Positions 32,536-44,360 of a DNA stretch of 64,000 bases are shown here, one piece after another. The stretch comes from Malachius bipustulatus. Taxonomy: Eukaryota > Arthropoda > Insecta > Coleoptera > Melyridae. The notes under the pieces were generated by a model that was not told the origin of the DNA, ran no database searches, and saw only the letters and a program-made list of their open reading frames with translations. The DNA lies in NCBI GenBank assembly GCA_910589415.1, contig OU342637.1, forward strand, positions 32,580,162 through 32,644,161, given 5' to 3'. Numbering within the stretch: position 1 is the stretch's first letter; every line of letters starts with the position of its first letter. The position numbers were made by a program, and so were the translations under genes.

Positions 32536-33716
32536 AATTTCGCCTACCCCGACCCGTTCACCTACGAATATTGAAATTGAAATACAGCAAAAAACTTATC
32601 CCACAGAAGGAAGTTAAATTTCACTTTATTTGGGCGCCTCTCAGCAAACACCTTTGCTCGACGCTTACTAGTGGTAGACACGATGACTCAGAACTGGTAC
32701 GGTTGGCTGCCTTGTGACTGCGACCGAGCTGTTCCTCTTCGGCTTTCCTTTCTCCGATACCAACTTGGTGACTGGAATGCAGAAACAGGGGAACGCTTAT
32801 TCCAGTACCTTGAAGATACCGGAGGACTCCAACTGCCTCACAGAAACTAACTCAACCCCTCTAAATGTGCAACAATACCTGTGGAAGTTATAATCATTAA
32901 TCTTGAAAATAACAATGCAAAAACATCAACTGACTAATTGGGTTAGTAATTAGTCCTAACTAAAATTCAAAATGAAATTTCGAAAAACTAAACGTTAGTC
33001 AAAATTACCCTAAAATGTAAATAGATCCTTTTAGAAATCTTAATGTGAACTACCTGAACTACTAAAAGACAAAACTTTACTCAAAACTTACAAATAGTTA
33101 CTCAAAACTACTTGACGATACTCAAAAACTGTCTGGTAAATATTAGTGAAGACTTCTGTGATAGATTCAATAGACACAACATAACTAAGACTTATTGAGA
33201 AAGAAAAGACATCAGCTCAAGACTAAAATTCGTTTAGTTGATTTCCTAAACTGACACTAATCCTCCAAAAATTTTCCCCTTACTCAAAAAGATAGAAAAC
33301 TGCTCTTGGTAATCCAACAAATTTATACTCAATATCAGAATTACCAGAATTCAGAATTCCTGAAATTCTTTAATTAATTTTGACATGTGATTTAGGGTAG
33401 CTAATCCTAAACACAGTCTACCTCACATAGATCTGAAAATTTTTCCTACTAACGTACCAACAAGGTAGGATTTTCATCTCTAAGGACCTCACACAGACCT
33501 CCAGGACTTACACCAATGGGCTGCCTATTGGCTCCGGGATACAAAAGATACCTAACACAGACCTGGAGAACTTCCACACGGCATTGAACTCCAAAGTTCT
33601 GTGACCTAAAAACTTCTATCACATCTAAACTAAATTTACTCAGGACGTTAGACAAAGATAAGATTTACTAACTAACAACAACGATTTCCAAAATGATCCT
33701 TACTAAAACAAAATTA
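32536..33716 (-). other. Noncoding region between Gypsy B pol and its 3' end
   Basis: About 1.2 kb downstream of pol on the coding strand. No env-like ORF, signal peptide or membrane helix is seen on the minus strand; only a 68-codon frame at 33449-33655 without motifs. Confidence 0.5.
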
Positions 33717-36700
33717 CTAATCATCGATACTTACAAAGGGTTTAAGATCCTGAATGTGGAATTCACCCAAATTCTTCCCTGACTCATTACTCAACTCAAC
33801 AACTAAACCACTCCCTTTAACTTTCGTTACGAGAGCAGGAACATACTTAGGGGCTAGTTTCTTAGCGAAACCAGTCACCTTATCAGAAAGCACAAAATTT
33901 TTCTTCCAGACCTTGTCACCTACTTGATAACGAATGTCTCTTCGTCTCAGATTGTACCTGGAAGAATTTTTGTCATACGCTTTCTGAACTCGAGCCTGAA
34001 TTTGTGGGTATAATTTCGGAACTTTCGAAATTTCCGATTGCCACTTTAACTTATCCGAAATTTGAACTGGATCATACGAATTCAAACCTACGTCACCATA
34101 ATACTGTCCATCCACCGGGACATTTCTACCAAAGATAAGAAAAGCAGGAGTAAAGCCAGTGGCTTCATGCTCTGCTGTCCGAATAGCTTGTGCAATTTCA
34201 TGCAAATGTTCATCCCAAGTTCTGTGGTCCTCCTTAACATAGGAGCTAATTGCAGAACCTAATACTTTATTTACCCTCTCAGTAGGGTTAACTTGGGGAT
34301 GATAACGTGCATTATACCAAACTCGCTGTACATGATACTTTTTCATAAGTGCCTTAAATTCCTTAGATGTAAATTGCACACCGTTATCACAAACCACAAT
34401 CTGAGGTACCCCGTATATCAAGAATACCTGGTTCTCTAAAAACTTGGCAACTTTCGAAGCGGTAGCTTTCGAAAGAGGCTGGACTAAAACGAATCTTGAA
34501 AAAGCATCTGTGACAACCAACAATTGTGTATTTCCTGACTTGGACCGTGGAAATGGTCCCATCAAATCTAAGGAAATCATCTGAAATGGAAAGTCGACAG
34601 ATCTCTTCTTACCATAAGCTCCGGCAGGAAGTTTATTGGTGGACTTGTGTGCTCCACACGTAGTACAAGATGACACGTACCTCCTAACCGTTTCTCTAAT
34701 ACCAGGCCAATAATACCTCTCTAAAATTCGTGCCAAGGTCTTATGCACTCCCAAATGAGCTGCTGTTGGACTATCATGACATTGCTCAAGAATTTCCTTT
34801 CGATTTTCAGTAGGAACTACCAACTTCCAGTTTGACTGGTTCGTTTCAATGTCATGATTATTCTTAATGTGCTTATAAATAGCACTACCTTGCACGAGAA
34901 AATTTGGATACTTCTGTGGATCACATTGTATCTTATTGATCATATCAGCATACCATTGGTCAGGAATTAAATTCTGAACTTCAACTGAAGCAATCTGTCT
35001 CGAAAGCAAATCCGGTACTACCATATCCTTTCCTGGACGATGGACTATCTTGAACTTGAAACAACTAAGCCTAACTGTCCAACGGGCGATACGACCCATG
35101 GGATCTTTAATTCTGTACAGCCACTGTAAACTGGCATGATCAGTTACTACAGTGAATTCTGCGCCCTCAACATAACCTCTAAATTTCTCAATACCAAAGA
35201 TAACTGCCAAACATTCTTTCTCCGTCGCCATGTACTTGGTTTCGGCCTTAGAAAGTTTTCTGGACGCATAAGCGATAGGATGTTCAAAGCCGTCTCGAAG
35301 CTGGAATAATACTGCCCCAATGCCGACGTCACTCGCGTCCGTCTGGATAAAGAATGGCTTATCGAAATCTGGGCTAACAAGAATAGGATTAGAGATCAAT
35401 CTCTCCTTCAAATTACATAAGGCTGACTCGGCTGTTTCAGTCCAAACAATGGGGGCATTCTTTATTCGACCTTTAATGATCGAGGTGATTGGTTCAGAAA
35501 TGGTCGAAAAGTCCTTAATAAACTTTCTATACCACTGCAACACTCCCATTATCCTTCGAACCTCTGTAGTGTTTCGCGGAGATGGCATCTCTGCGATAGC
35601 CTTGACCTTATCTGGGTCAGTTCTTAGCCCATTCCTATCTACTATGTAACCCAAAAATGTTAGGGAATCTCTACAAAATTGGCATTTCGGAATATTCACC
35701 TTCAGCCCAGCAGAAAACAAAATCTCAAAAACTTCATTCAACAAGCTGACATGTTCATCAAAATCCTCAGAAACACAAACGATATCATCAAGATACACAA
35801 AAACCTTATCTTCAAATTTTGGATCCATAAATAATCTGTCCATCAACCGCTGTTGTGTCTGCGCGGCATTACATAGACCGAACGGCATAACTACAAATTG
35901 AAAAAGACCTCTCCCTTGAACTTGGAAAGCTGTCTTTTGCTTCGATGTTTCTTCTAAAGGAATATTCCAGAAAGCCTTAGTAATATCAATGGAAGAAAGA
36001 TATTTCTTACCACCTACCTTATTCAAAATATTATCAATCAATGGCAAGGGATAAGAATCCTTAACCGTTACCTGATTCAAACCTCTGCCATCAAAACATA
36101 ACCTATATGTACCTGGTTCTGATTTTGGAACCATTAAAATTGGGGATGCCCATGGGGACATACTTTTCTCAATTACCCCAGACTCTAACATAGCATCGAT
36201 CTCCTTATGCAAAATTTTATTAAGCATCGGCGATAATGGATATTGCCTTTGCTTAACTGGTCTAGCCTCACCAGTGTCAATAAAATGAGAGATGATATTT
36301 GTTCTCCCTGGTGCTGTTGACGACAATGTCTCAAATTTAGTAATAACTTCAGACAACACCTTGCCCTGATCAGATGAAAGCTCGGCTAGAAAAGTATTAG
36401 AATCTGCCTTGGAAGAAGTTGATGCCTCAATTTGTCCTACCTGATAAGACCTGTTCTTAAAATTTAAATTGATGTTCGACAATCTACAAAAATCTGCACC
36501 CAAAATAATGGAATGCGAAATAGAAGGTACTACAGCAAATCTCAAATCGATAACCTTATTCTCGAAACTTACTGGAAACGTAACAAAACCTAACAACTCC
36601 TGTGAGCTACCATCTGCGATAGTCACATTCGTCCCATCCAAATCCTTGACAAAAGTGTCATTACCTTCCCATAAAATTTCCACATTGGAACCCAAAATCG

Positions 36701-36923
36701 ATAAATTTGCACTAGTATCCAATAAACCCAAATATTGTCTATCTTCAATAACTATAGGTATATAAGGCCTATTATCATGTAACTTTTTCTTAAACATCGG
36801 ACAAATATCAGTATCACCCCTATCCAAATCTACACTCATCAACTTATTATTACAGTGGTCAGGTTCATTACCTATACCCACCACTGTCTCATCAATAACT
36901 TCAACTACTTCGGAATTTTTGGG
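33717..36923 (-). CDS. Gypsy B pol (protease, RT, RNase H, integrase)
   Basis: Open for at least 1055 residues, numbered from a GTG at 36884 because no ATG is near; expressed by -1 frameshifting from gag. Order: aspartic protease with LLDTSANLSILG near 54-65 (DTS rather than DTG); RT with VYLDDIVCVSED near 360; RNase H with FFIQTDASDVGIGAVLF; integrase HHCC with HDSPTAAHLGVHKTL and CTTCGAH. The DDE core is in SLDLMGPFPRSKSG, VVCDNGVQFTSKEF and HPQVNPTERVNKVLG. A basic C-terminal domain (SRYNLRRRDIRYQVGDKVW) completes it. No internal stop. All catalytic positions are present, so the copy may be competent. Confidence 0.93.
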   Translation of the reverse strand, partial: PKNSEVVEVIDETVVGIGNEPDHCNNKLMSVDLDRGDTDICPMFKKKLHDNRPYIPIVIEDRQYLGLLDTSANLSILGSNVEILWEGNDTFVKDLDGTNVTIADGSSQELLGFVTFPVSFENKVIDLRFAVVPSISHSIILGADFCRLSNINLNFKNRSYQVGQIEASTSSKADSNTFLAELSSDQGKVLSEVITKFETLSSTAPGRTNIISHFIDTGEARPVKQRQYPLSPMLNKILHKEIDAMLESGVIEKSMSPWASPILMVPKSEPGTYRLCFDGRGLNQVTVKDSYPLPLIDNILNKVGGKKYLSSIDITKAFWNIPLEETSKQKTAFQVQGRGLFQFVVMPFGLCNAAQTQQRLMDRLFMDPKFEDKVFVYLDDIVCVSEDFDEHVSLLNEVFEILFSAGLKVNIPKCQFCRDSLTFLGYIVDRNGLRTDPDKVKAIAEMPSPRNTTEVRRIMGVLQWYRKFIKDFSTISEPITSIIKGRIKNAPIVWTETAESALCNLKERLISNPILVSPDFDKPFFIQTDASDVGIGAVLFQLRDGFEHPIAYASRKLSKAETKYMATEKECLAVIFGIEKFRGYVEGAEFTVVTDHASLQWLYRIKDPMGRIARWTVRLSCFKFKIVHRPGKDMVVPDLLSRQIASVEVQNLIPDQWYADMINKIQCDPQKYPNFLVQGSAIYKHIKNNHDIETNQSNWKLVVPTENRKEILEQCHDSPTAAHLGVHKTLARILERYYWPGIRETVRRYVSSCTTCGAHKSTNKLPAGAYGKKRSVDFPFQMISLDLMGPFPRSKSGNTQLLVVTDAFSRFVLVQPLSKATASKVAKFLENQVFLIYGVPQIVVCDNGVQFTSKEFKALMKKYHVQRVWYNARYHPQVNPTERVNKVLGSAISSYVKEDHRTWDEHLHEIAQAIRTAEHEATGFTPAFLIFGRNVPVDGQYYGDVGLNSYDPVQISDKLKWQSEISKVPKLYPQIQARVQKAYDKNSSRYNLRRRDIRYQVGDKVWKKNFVLSDKVTGFAKKLAPKYVPALVTKVKGSGLVVELSNESGKNLGEFHIQDLKPFVSIDD

Positions 36924-38488
36924 ACTGCGCCTGTCTCCATAGTAGGCTGTTTTCGGGAGTTTGGAACGGTTGTCCCTCGCCGCTCGCCCCCTAAATCGTT
37001 TTTTGAAACTGTGGTAGAATTTGCATTCTCACCACACCTAGGACAGGATCGTTTAGAAACGTCCTTTAGACCACAACCAAAACAGAAAAACTTCCTGGGC
37101 TGAGTACATTCCATAAACGAATGACCAGCACCATCACAATTCCAACACACCCAACGAGATTTAGATGACAGAAAATCTTCTTTAGGAGTTTTCGACTCCT
37201 TTTTCTTGGGTGGCTCTGTTACTTCAATCACCTGTTCAGGTTTACGGTAAACCTTTTTGTTTATTGCCCAACTATTTGGTGTCGAATTGACAGCTATCTG
37301 CCTACAAAAATATTCTAACTGCTCAAACGACTCTATCTGTAAAAGACATAATTTACTATTCAAATCTGGAGATAAATTTCTCCTTACGATCTTGATTTGT
37401 TCTGCAGTGGACAATGGTACCAAAAGATGAGAAAATTTCATCCTAATCCTAGCCAAAAATGTAACCACACTTTCCCCACTAGTCTGCCTAAATGATCTAA
37501 TTTCGGCTAATAAATCTTCATCATAGTTCGGAGGGATAAACGTTGACCTTAGACGCCATTCTAATTCGTCCCACGTCCTAACCTGATACTTAATATTCCT
37601 AAACCAGGAAAGTGCTGGTTCTTTAAAAAGATCCACTGCGCAACTAAACACTTCATCTAAAGGAACTCCTCGAGCCTCGCTCAATTCCTTGACACGTTCT
37701 AAAAATTTCACAACCTCGCAACCTTGTTCTTTCCCAGAAAACGTCAAATTCCACTTATGAACGGGAGTAGATACCTTATTCCTAACACTAACTTGATTTA
37801 CCCTTAAATTCTGCGGAATATTTGAACAATCTGGTACTGAGAAAGGATTCGGACTATATAAGTTATCCCTAGGCAGCTTATCATTATAACTACCTGGCTC
37901 GGAAACTGTCAAAAAACTAAAATCTCCAATAAAATCGTCCCTAAAAGGGTTCGTTGCAGAAAGCAATTGTGAACTAGTACTCGTATTGGTTGAAATTGTT
38001 TCTACGATAGGGCTGCTGTCTACAGTCCACCAAGAATCAACTGGACTAGAGCTTCCAGCTGGCAACAATGGCAACGATGTGTTAACCTCTGAAAACTTCT
38101 TACTTAAATTCTCAAAATCATGACGTATTTGATCTTTTGAAACGACCTCACTAGCACTACAGTCATTTAATCGCCCTATTCTCAGCTTCAAATGAACCAT
38201 CCTAGACAATAATCTGCTATATAATGGAAAATTTTCCTCAATTGATTTAATTTTCCCTAACGACACTTCAATGTTCTTGAGAGTTTGCCTACATGCCTCT
38301 GAATCTTCGTCAAAATCTAACGGTGAAACTGTTGGTACTACTACTTCTGATCTCATTAACCTACTTAATTGGGTCCTACGCATGTTATTGTCCCATAAGG
38401 GCTCCTCGTTTCTCAACAAGATCTCATACTTAATCTCCTCAACTCTCAAATGAGCTACTTCAAAGCTAGTCCCTAACTCTGAACTCAT
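36905..38488 (-). CDS. Gypsy B gag
   Basis: 527 residues, starting with ATG about 320 bp inside the 5' LTR. The N-terminal half is a charged, helix-rich region. A Retrotrans_gag capsid domain lies near 260-400 (LSWFRNIKYQVRTWDELEWR, SFRQTSGESVVTFLARI). Then come two knuckles: a CCHC CWNCDGAGHSFMEC near 450 and a Cys-rich CFGCGLKDVSKRSCPRC. It binds and packages element RNA. The C-terminus overlaps pol through the slippery site. No damage seen. Confidence 0.9.
   Translation of the reverse strand: MSSELGTSFEVAHLRVEEIKYEILLRNEEPLWDNNMRRTQLSRLMRSEVVVPTVSPLDFDEDSEACRQTLKNIEVSLGKIKSIEENFPLYSRLLSRMVHLKLRIGRLNDCSASEVVSKDQIRHDFENLSKKFSEVNTSLPLLPAGSSSPVDSWWTVDSSPIVETISTNTSTSSQLLSATNPFRDDFIGDFSFLTVSEPGSYNDKLPRDNLYSPNPFSVPDCSNIPQNLRVNQVSVRNKVSTPVHKWNLTFSGKEQGCEVVKFLERVKELSEARGVPLDEVFSCAVDLFKEPALSWFRNIKYQVRTWDELEWRLRSTFIPPNYDEDLLAEIRSFRQTSGESVVTFLARIRMKFSHLLVPLSTAEQIKIVRRNLSPDLNSKLCLLQIESFEQLEYFCRQIAVNSTPNSWAINKKVYRKPEQVIEVTEPPKKKESKTPKEDFLSSKSRWVCWNCDGAGHSFMECTQPRKFFCFGCGLKDVSKRSCPRCGENANSTTVSKNDLGGERRGTTVPNSRKQPTMETGAVPKIPK
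36917..36923 (-). promoter_or_regulatory. -1 ribosomal frameshift heptamer CCCAAAA
   Basis: On the minus strand gag reads GTC CCA AAA ATT CCG AAG TAG. C-CCA-AAA is an X-XXY-YYZ slippery site; slipping back one base puts the ribosome into the open pol frame. It lies only four codons before the gag stop. Confidence 0.75.
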
Positions 38489-38786
38489 CTTGATTGATAT
38501 AAAGATACACCAATATCAAAACTACAAAAACACTCAAATAGAGAAACCTTGATTTGGAACGCACAATGTATAGGTACCTTATCAATTAGTATTGCTCAAA
38601 ATTGCAAAAATATTAGTAGTATTATTTACCGTTGTTAATTAACCTCACTTAATATCATCAAATGTCGTTAATATAGGTACACACTATCTTAAAAATCCAA
38701 AACATGAGTTAGCATAACCACATATAAGTACACATAAACATTAAAAAATTTCTCACAATACAATATTATCCAAAAATAAACTCCGT

Positions 38787-38803
38787 GCTGGTCAACGGAA
38801 CCA
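38787..38803 (-). promoter_or_regulatory. Gypsy B primer-binding site
   Basis: TGGTTCCGTTGACCAGC on the minus strand, two bases after the 5' LTR. It has the TGG expected for a tRNA 3' CCA; tRNA identity not assigned. Confidence 0.6.
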
Positions 38804-38805
38804 TT

Positions 38806-40417
38806 TGCAACCCTTCCTTCGCTCGATCACAAAAAAAAATTTTTTTAATTAATCAGGCCAAAAAAGAAAACTAAAAAAAATGAGCGAAAGGAAGGTGTCT
38901 CTCCCTCTGATCCCATCCAGGTACCTTCAAATTTGTTTGTACCCAAAGTAGGACAGAGGGTGTAAAAATTAAAAAAAAATGATGATGATGAAACTACAAA
39001 TTCGTCCACATGATCGTCTAAATAAATAAAAAATATATAAGATTCAAAATTTACATAACTGACCTGCCCTACGTTGTGTCTTTTTTTATTATTCAGGCCA
39101 TACAGATACTAAAAATAAAACTCACATAAAAAATTTAACAATTTATTGGACTTCTCCAATTAACAACATAAAACTTCCCAGCTAACGGTATATTGTATTG
39201 TGAGACAAAAGAAAATTTATCTTGGATTTCTCCCTTATCATCTACATACTAGCAACATTTCTTAAAAATAGAACAATAGTAAACTAAAAAAAATTGTTGA
39301 TCTCGTTGATCAACCAATTACCTTCATTAGGTACTTGACAAAAAAATTCACATTCTTAACACTAACTAAATTTGGCCAATTAATTCTCCCTGATAATTAA
39401 TTTAGATTAAGATTAAATACTAAATTGAACATTTTTACTCACTAGCTAAAACTAACAACATTGGGGAAGTATTTCCCAATTATTAAAATAATAAAAATTC
39501 CCATCTTGATAAAATCAATAACGCAATCTGATGAAGTTACTTCCTCTCTTTTTAGAGAGAAAATTCAATGTAAAATAAATGAAACAAAAGAATTTACAAG
39601 GTACCTTGGAGTTCCACACATTTCTTGATGAAACGTGACTGCAACAGAAAGATCCAAAAGAAATGAGATAGACTGTGATGCCTACTCCCTCTCCAGTTGG
39701 CTAGGTCCGGCTTTGTCTGTAGAACGCCATTACTTCCAAAAAGAATTATGCTCTTCTACCCAGTGCTTGAAAATGGGATATTTCTCAACGGAGACCACCA
39801 TCAGCACATTTTGGAAATAAAATAAACGACTAAACGATAGATCTTATTATAGATCCACCCCGAAGGAGGGACCCTGCAACGAGAACAAATTATAAACCCC
39901 TAAAATTTAACTAATCGCCATTTTATTTTACCAAAAGAACTCCTTCGTCCTTTCAGGTTACTTGAATCTACATCTCCACACTCACATAGATGAAATTGAT
40001 TTCTCCTGATTTAGGAAATAACAAGAACATTAGTTTTTACTAAAATAGAACCAAACAAACTCCATACCTGAATTTTCCAGCAAGAACAATACAACACTAT
40101 AAACAACAAATTGCTCCACTCACATCTTCACATCATGATGGTTTTCGACAGAGAGAGCGACCGCCCGACGATCTTCCCTGTTCTCGGCCCCTTTGTTAAT
40201 CGATAACCCCGCGCAAGACCAGCCGTCTACTACCTCGGTCGGTCACTTCACCGAGTGGCAGTTGACAAGACTCTGACTGACAGACTCATAACTCGATCCC
40301 GTTACTATACCTCAAACTATAGAACTTGCGGAGGGCACCAAACCAAAGAAACGCCATCTTGGGAGTCCTTCCATGCGTAAATTCATTCGGGATAACTACG
40401 GAAAAGCGCACGCTACA
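38806..40417 (-). repeat. Gypsy B 5' LTR (1612 bp)
   Basis: Partner of 30413-32024, with transcription expected toward lower coordinates. The flank TTTA follows at 40418. Confidence 0.93.
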
Positions 40418-40421
40418 TTTA

Positions 40422-41921
40422 CAGCGAATTCATGAAAAAGTGTTGAAATGGAAACTTTTAAAGATCTCTTATATTGCACGTCCGCGGAAAGTCATTTGTC
40501 AGCGATAATATTAACGGCGCCCCATTCAAATTAAATATAGAACGGAAGCGGCGTTTCTGATTGAAAGTTTTTCGTTACAAAATATTGAAATAAACGGCAA
40601 TAAACGGTATTTCGTCGCTGCTTGCGTTATTATTATCCTTTATGGGGTGTTTTAATTTTTATACCTCCACTTACAAATAAAGAACGAGACTCCAACTCCA
40701 TTAACGTCATAAAATAAGAGCACGAGCAGATTCGCTATTATTTAGCTAATATGAGGAGAACATTAAGTGGCAGATTTTATTTTTTCTTTCAGTACCCTAT
40801 GTGCTTTTCTTTCTCATAAAACTTTACGAGACTGCCAAAGCTCTCGCTTTTATTTCATCTTTATCGTATAATGACTCTCCTATATTCGAGTATTATTTTA
40901 CATTTACTCCTCTCTACAAAGTGCTATTTGAAAGTCTGTATAATTTATCGATAACCTAAGAAATGACTTTATTTATTACAACAACTCTTGGTTTAAGAAA
41001 AAATCTGAAGGATGTGCTAGAAGCTACATTCTGGGTAATAATGTATTAAAATTGTAACCTACGCTATCAGAATAAGTGAAACCTGCTACCTATTTAAGTG
41101 CTCAAGAAGAATAAGTAAGTACCTACGTTTGGTGAAATATCTATGATGTTTATGATGATAGTCCAGTTAAATAATAATAACTATTAAATTGTGCTACTTA
41201 GAAGTCAGATTAAATTTTAAGGGGTGACATTAGAACACTCTAGCCAAGCTTTCCCCAAGGATGTGTCAAGGGGTGCCCGCCGGCTTGATTTAAGAGATGC
41301 AATAATGTATTTCGGTAAATTAATAAAAAATTTGTTAGAGAGGATGTATTCCACAACATTTGTTTAGAATTATTTTCGTTTAAAATGGTTTTTTAAAAAT
41401 AGAATATCAGATTTTTAATCAGAGACCCCAAAAAACTCGAAAATCTAGTTTTTCATCAAAACTATATGACTTGAATAATTAAGTAATGAATTATTGTAAT
41501 TAGTTACTTTGTTAGGTATGCTCAAATTTAAAAATTTTCAAAAATTTTGGCGTCGTTCGAGTTTGGGCGCCCTCTGTATTCGTGCCAAGCATACAAAAAC
41601 AATCTTAAAGACACACAAATTTATTGTAGAAAAAGTCAAAAGGAACAGCAGCAACAGGTTTTGTCCTAACCTCTCTTCGTCCTTGATTGACGAAATTAAC
41701 TTATAACTTTTGAACAAAAAAAATATCATCAAGAATTCCAAACAAAAGTTGTTTGATACATCCCCTCCCTAATAATTTTGTAATTATGTAGTAACAATTT
41801 TTCACGCACAATAAGCAATATTTACCGAGATACTTGATTTCATCTCTTAAGTTCAAGATGGTGGCCACCGCTTGCGGAATTTGAGGAGGGAAACTTGCCA
41901 GGAGTGCTCTAGTGCCATCCC
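40422..41921. other. Intergenic
   Basis: AT-rich DNA. A ggcgccctctgta phrase at about 41566-41580 is similar to one near 12980, suggesting MITE debris. Open frames of 60-85 codons have no recognisable motif. Confidence 0.4.
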
Positions 41922-41923
41922 TT

Positions 41924-42680
41924 ATAGTTAGGGCCGCGGTGACAAAAGTGCCTTGCAACTCCCAAACGGATGAGAAGCACGGTTTTGTATAGTTCGAGTG
42001 TCGTTCTCGAAATCCGTGTTGTCGAGTAGGGGTCTGGCGTTCGGCGTTGGGCGGCTATAGTATTTTTTCCGAATTCTGCCCAGCGGTTCCAAAAATTATT
42101 TCCCAAACGGATGAAAATTACTGGAGGGCATCTACGCAAACCCCTAATTACCGGAAAAATATTTTCATCCGATTTGATATTTGCAAAGAACTCTTCCAGA
42201 AGCTCTAAAAAAAATGGAAAAAAGGGGGGGAAAAATTTCCTCATTTGAACTTGAAATTTGGCAGGGAGATATAGTTCGTGTCTGAGAATATGTAAAAAAA
42301 ATTTTTTTGCTCTATTATCGCGATCGCTTTGTAACAATTTTCCAAAATTTAAATGGGCCAAATTTGATAAAGTAATTCCAAATTAAGTCTGGGTCAATTT
42401 AATTGTACTGCAGGCTACGGCAAGGATCAAATCGGATGAAAATATTTTTCCGGTAATTGGGGGTTTGCGTAGATGCCCTCCAGTAATTTTCATCCATTTG
42501 GGAAATAATTTTTGGAACCGCTGGGCAAAATTCGGAAAAAATACTATAGCCGCCCAACGCCGAACGCCAGACCCCTACTCGACAACACGGACTTCGAGAA
42601 CGACACTCGAACTATACAAAACCGTGCTTCTCATTCGTTTGGGAGTTGCAAGGCACTTTTGTCACCGCGGCCCTAACTAT
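41924..42680. mobile_element. Foldback element with about 250-bp inverted arms
   Basis: The left arm starts atagttagggccgcggtgac and is mirrored at the right by gtcaccgcggccctaactat. The arms run inward through tagttcgagtgtcgttctcg, tcgagtaggggtctggcg and tttccggtaattaggggttt-type sequence with few mismatches, leaving a loop of about 250 bp. TTA flanks the termini (41922-41924 overlapping, 42680-42682), a possible 3-bp target duplication. Arm-long open frames (81 and 150 codons) mirror each other and are not genes. Confidence 0.85.
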
Positions 42681-43039
42681 TACACGACTAAAATTTCATC
42701 AAACTTCTAATCAACGCAATTTCAGCCTTTTTTGACTATTTGACTGGACATTATTGCGATGAAAAACTGTAGTAGACTGATGAGTTCTTCCTCAGTGTGG
42801 CCAATCAGTATAGGTACTAGGAAATGGAAAATTATCCCATATGTAAAAGTGGAGATCCATTATATGTTAGGACAAGTCTAAACATGGCGTTTTTTTATTA
42901 CGCGCACCATTGGAAACCTGGAAAACTGATTGGAGACAACGTGCAAAGAACTTTGGGATGAGTTTCTAAACCCTTGTCAAAAACAATGTGAGCTAGTTCA
43001 CTGAACTGCATAGTTTTCTTAGCTTCTGGAAATTTTTAG

Positions 43040-44360
43040 AACACCGAGGAAGTCATTCGATATGATTCGATTGATGCCACCAGAGTGACTAGGATACGAG
43101 GATCATCTGCTGAGCGTCAAATTGCAAAGAAAAGTAAGAAGTATCAAATTTTCATAATTTCAACCAGAAACAAGACTAGCAGGGCAGGGCTTGAGTGGTT
43201 AAGAAGTTTTATTGGACGCAATCCTACTATATCAGTACGTAAGTCTGAAGCTACTAGCTGAAACAGGCTGCAGCTTTCAGCTAGTCAAGGAAGAGGTCAG
43301 TGCGTTATTTGAGTTATTGGGGAAAGAAATGGAAAATTACAAATTTCCCCCAAATTAAATTGTTAATGCAGATCACAACGGTACAAGATCCTGGCAAAGT
43401 TTTGGCAACAAAAGTACAGAAAAGGGTTGGAGTTGTAACGAGCGAGGAAAGGAGAAGGACTATCACTGTCATGTGTGTTATGATCGTATCAGGAGGATGT
43501 ATTCCACCTATGTTTATATTATCCAGAAAACGGTTATCTCCACTTTTGGAAAAAAACTGGATCTGCTGAAGCTTTGTACAAATGCTCAAAAAATGTTTGG
43601 GTTGATGAAAATATATTTTTTTGAATGGTTGCATCATTTAAAAAAAAATTCGCGGCACCAGTTTTCATTCAACCCAATATTTCTCTAAAATCGTACGACT
43701 GTTCAAAAAAAAAAAATAATAATAATGTGATGATGTACATTCCCCTCATTCTTCTCATAGAATCCAACCGTTTAATGTTGTTTTTTATGGACCGCTTAGG
43801 GCTTAATATCGGAATCGATGTAATTCGTTCATGAAATCTTGTCTGATGCAAAGCATCACCCCATACGATGTAGCAGCATTATTTAACAAAGCCTATACTA
43901 CAGTACTTAGCAACAATTAGTAAAGGCGAATCGGGATTCAGATGTGAAGGCATTTAATCCCAGCGTTTTCACCGATCAGGACTTTCTCCCTGCTTCAGTG
44001 TTGGATAATACTCCTCTTGTCATTAAAGATTACGAAGCTACCTGTCCACAAGGAAAGCAAATTAAGAACCTGATCTTGGGCCGTTCACCTCCATAAAATC
44101 TGTCTCATTTAAAGTACCATCAAGATCAAAGCCACCACTAAAACGACAGAAACAACATGCCAAAGTGATTACTTCCACTCCAATGAAAAATAAATTGGTA
44201 GAGAAAGAAAATAGAAAGAAAATAAAGCAAGAGAAAGAAAAGGAAAGGGAATTCAAACAAGACGAAAACTTAAAGTTAAGAACGTCTAGTCCAAAGGAAC
44301 GAAAGAGCAAGACAGATCTGAAAAATCGAGAACTTATAGTCATTAGAGAAAAATAAAATT
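43040..44360 (+). pseudogene. Pogo/Tigger-like DDE transposase relic
   Basis: Fragments in order, in shifting frames. AGLEWLRSFIGRNP then VRKSEATS (43170-43260) resembles the CENP-B-type DNA-binding/linker region. TTVQDPGKVLATKVQKRVG, VVTSEERRRTITVMCVMIV and CIPPMFILSRKR (43376-43535) resemble the start of the DDE_1 catalytic domain. FFEWLHHLKK follows, and later ESGFR near 43930, as in the tail of these transposases. The expected Asp before TTVQ is not preserved (LLMQITTVQ). A Lys/Glu-rich stretch (44165-44355) may or may not belong. Stops and frameshifts make it inactive. Identified from remembered family motifs. Confidence 0.7.

Larger units (their letters stand above)
30413..40417 (-). 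mobile_element. Gypsy B, full-length LTR retrotransposon (10,005 bp)
   Basis: Bounded by two 1612-bp LTRs, each TG...CA, and flanked by TTTA at 30409-30412 and 40418-40421. gag and pol read on the minus strand, so the right LTR is the 5' LTR. PBS, polypurine tract and a -1 frameshift site are all in place. By eye the LTRs differ at about two bases, implying a young insertion. Confidence 0.95.

Noticed and set aside
32536..33716. Possible env gene of Gypsy B
   Set aside because: No open frame longer than about 70 codons on the coding strand, and no signal peptide, membrane helix or cleavage-site pattern.
41909..42710. 150- and 81-codon ORFs sharing a protein sequence
   Set aside because: They are the same foldback arm read from opposite sides; no independent coding evidence.
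44165..44356. Lys/Glu-rich ORF as a separate gene
   Set aside because: It follows directly on the pogo-like relic and is low-complexity; best treated as the decayed transposase tail or chance.
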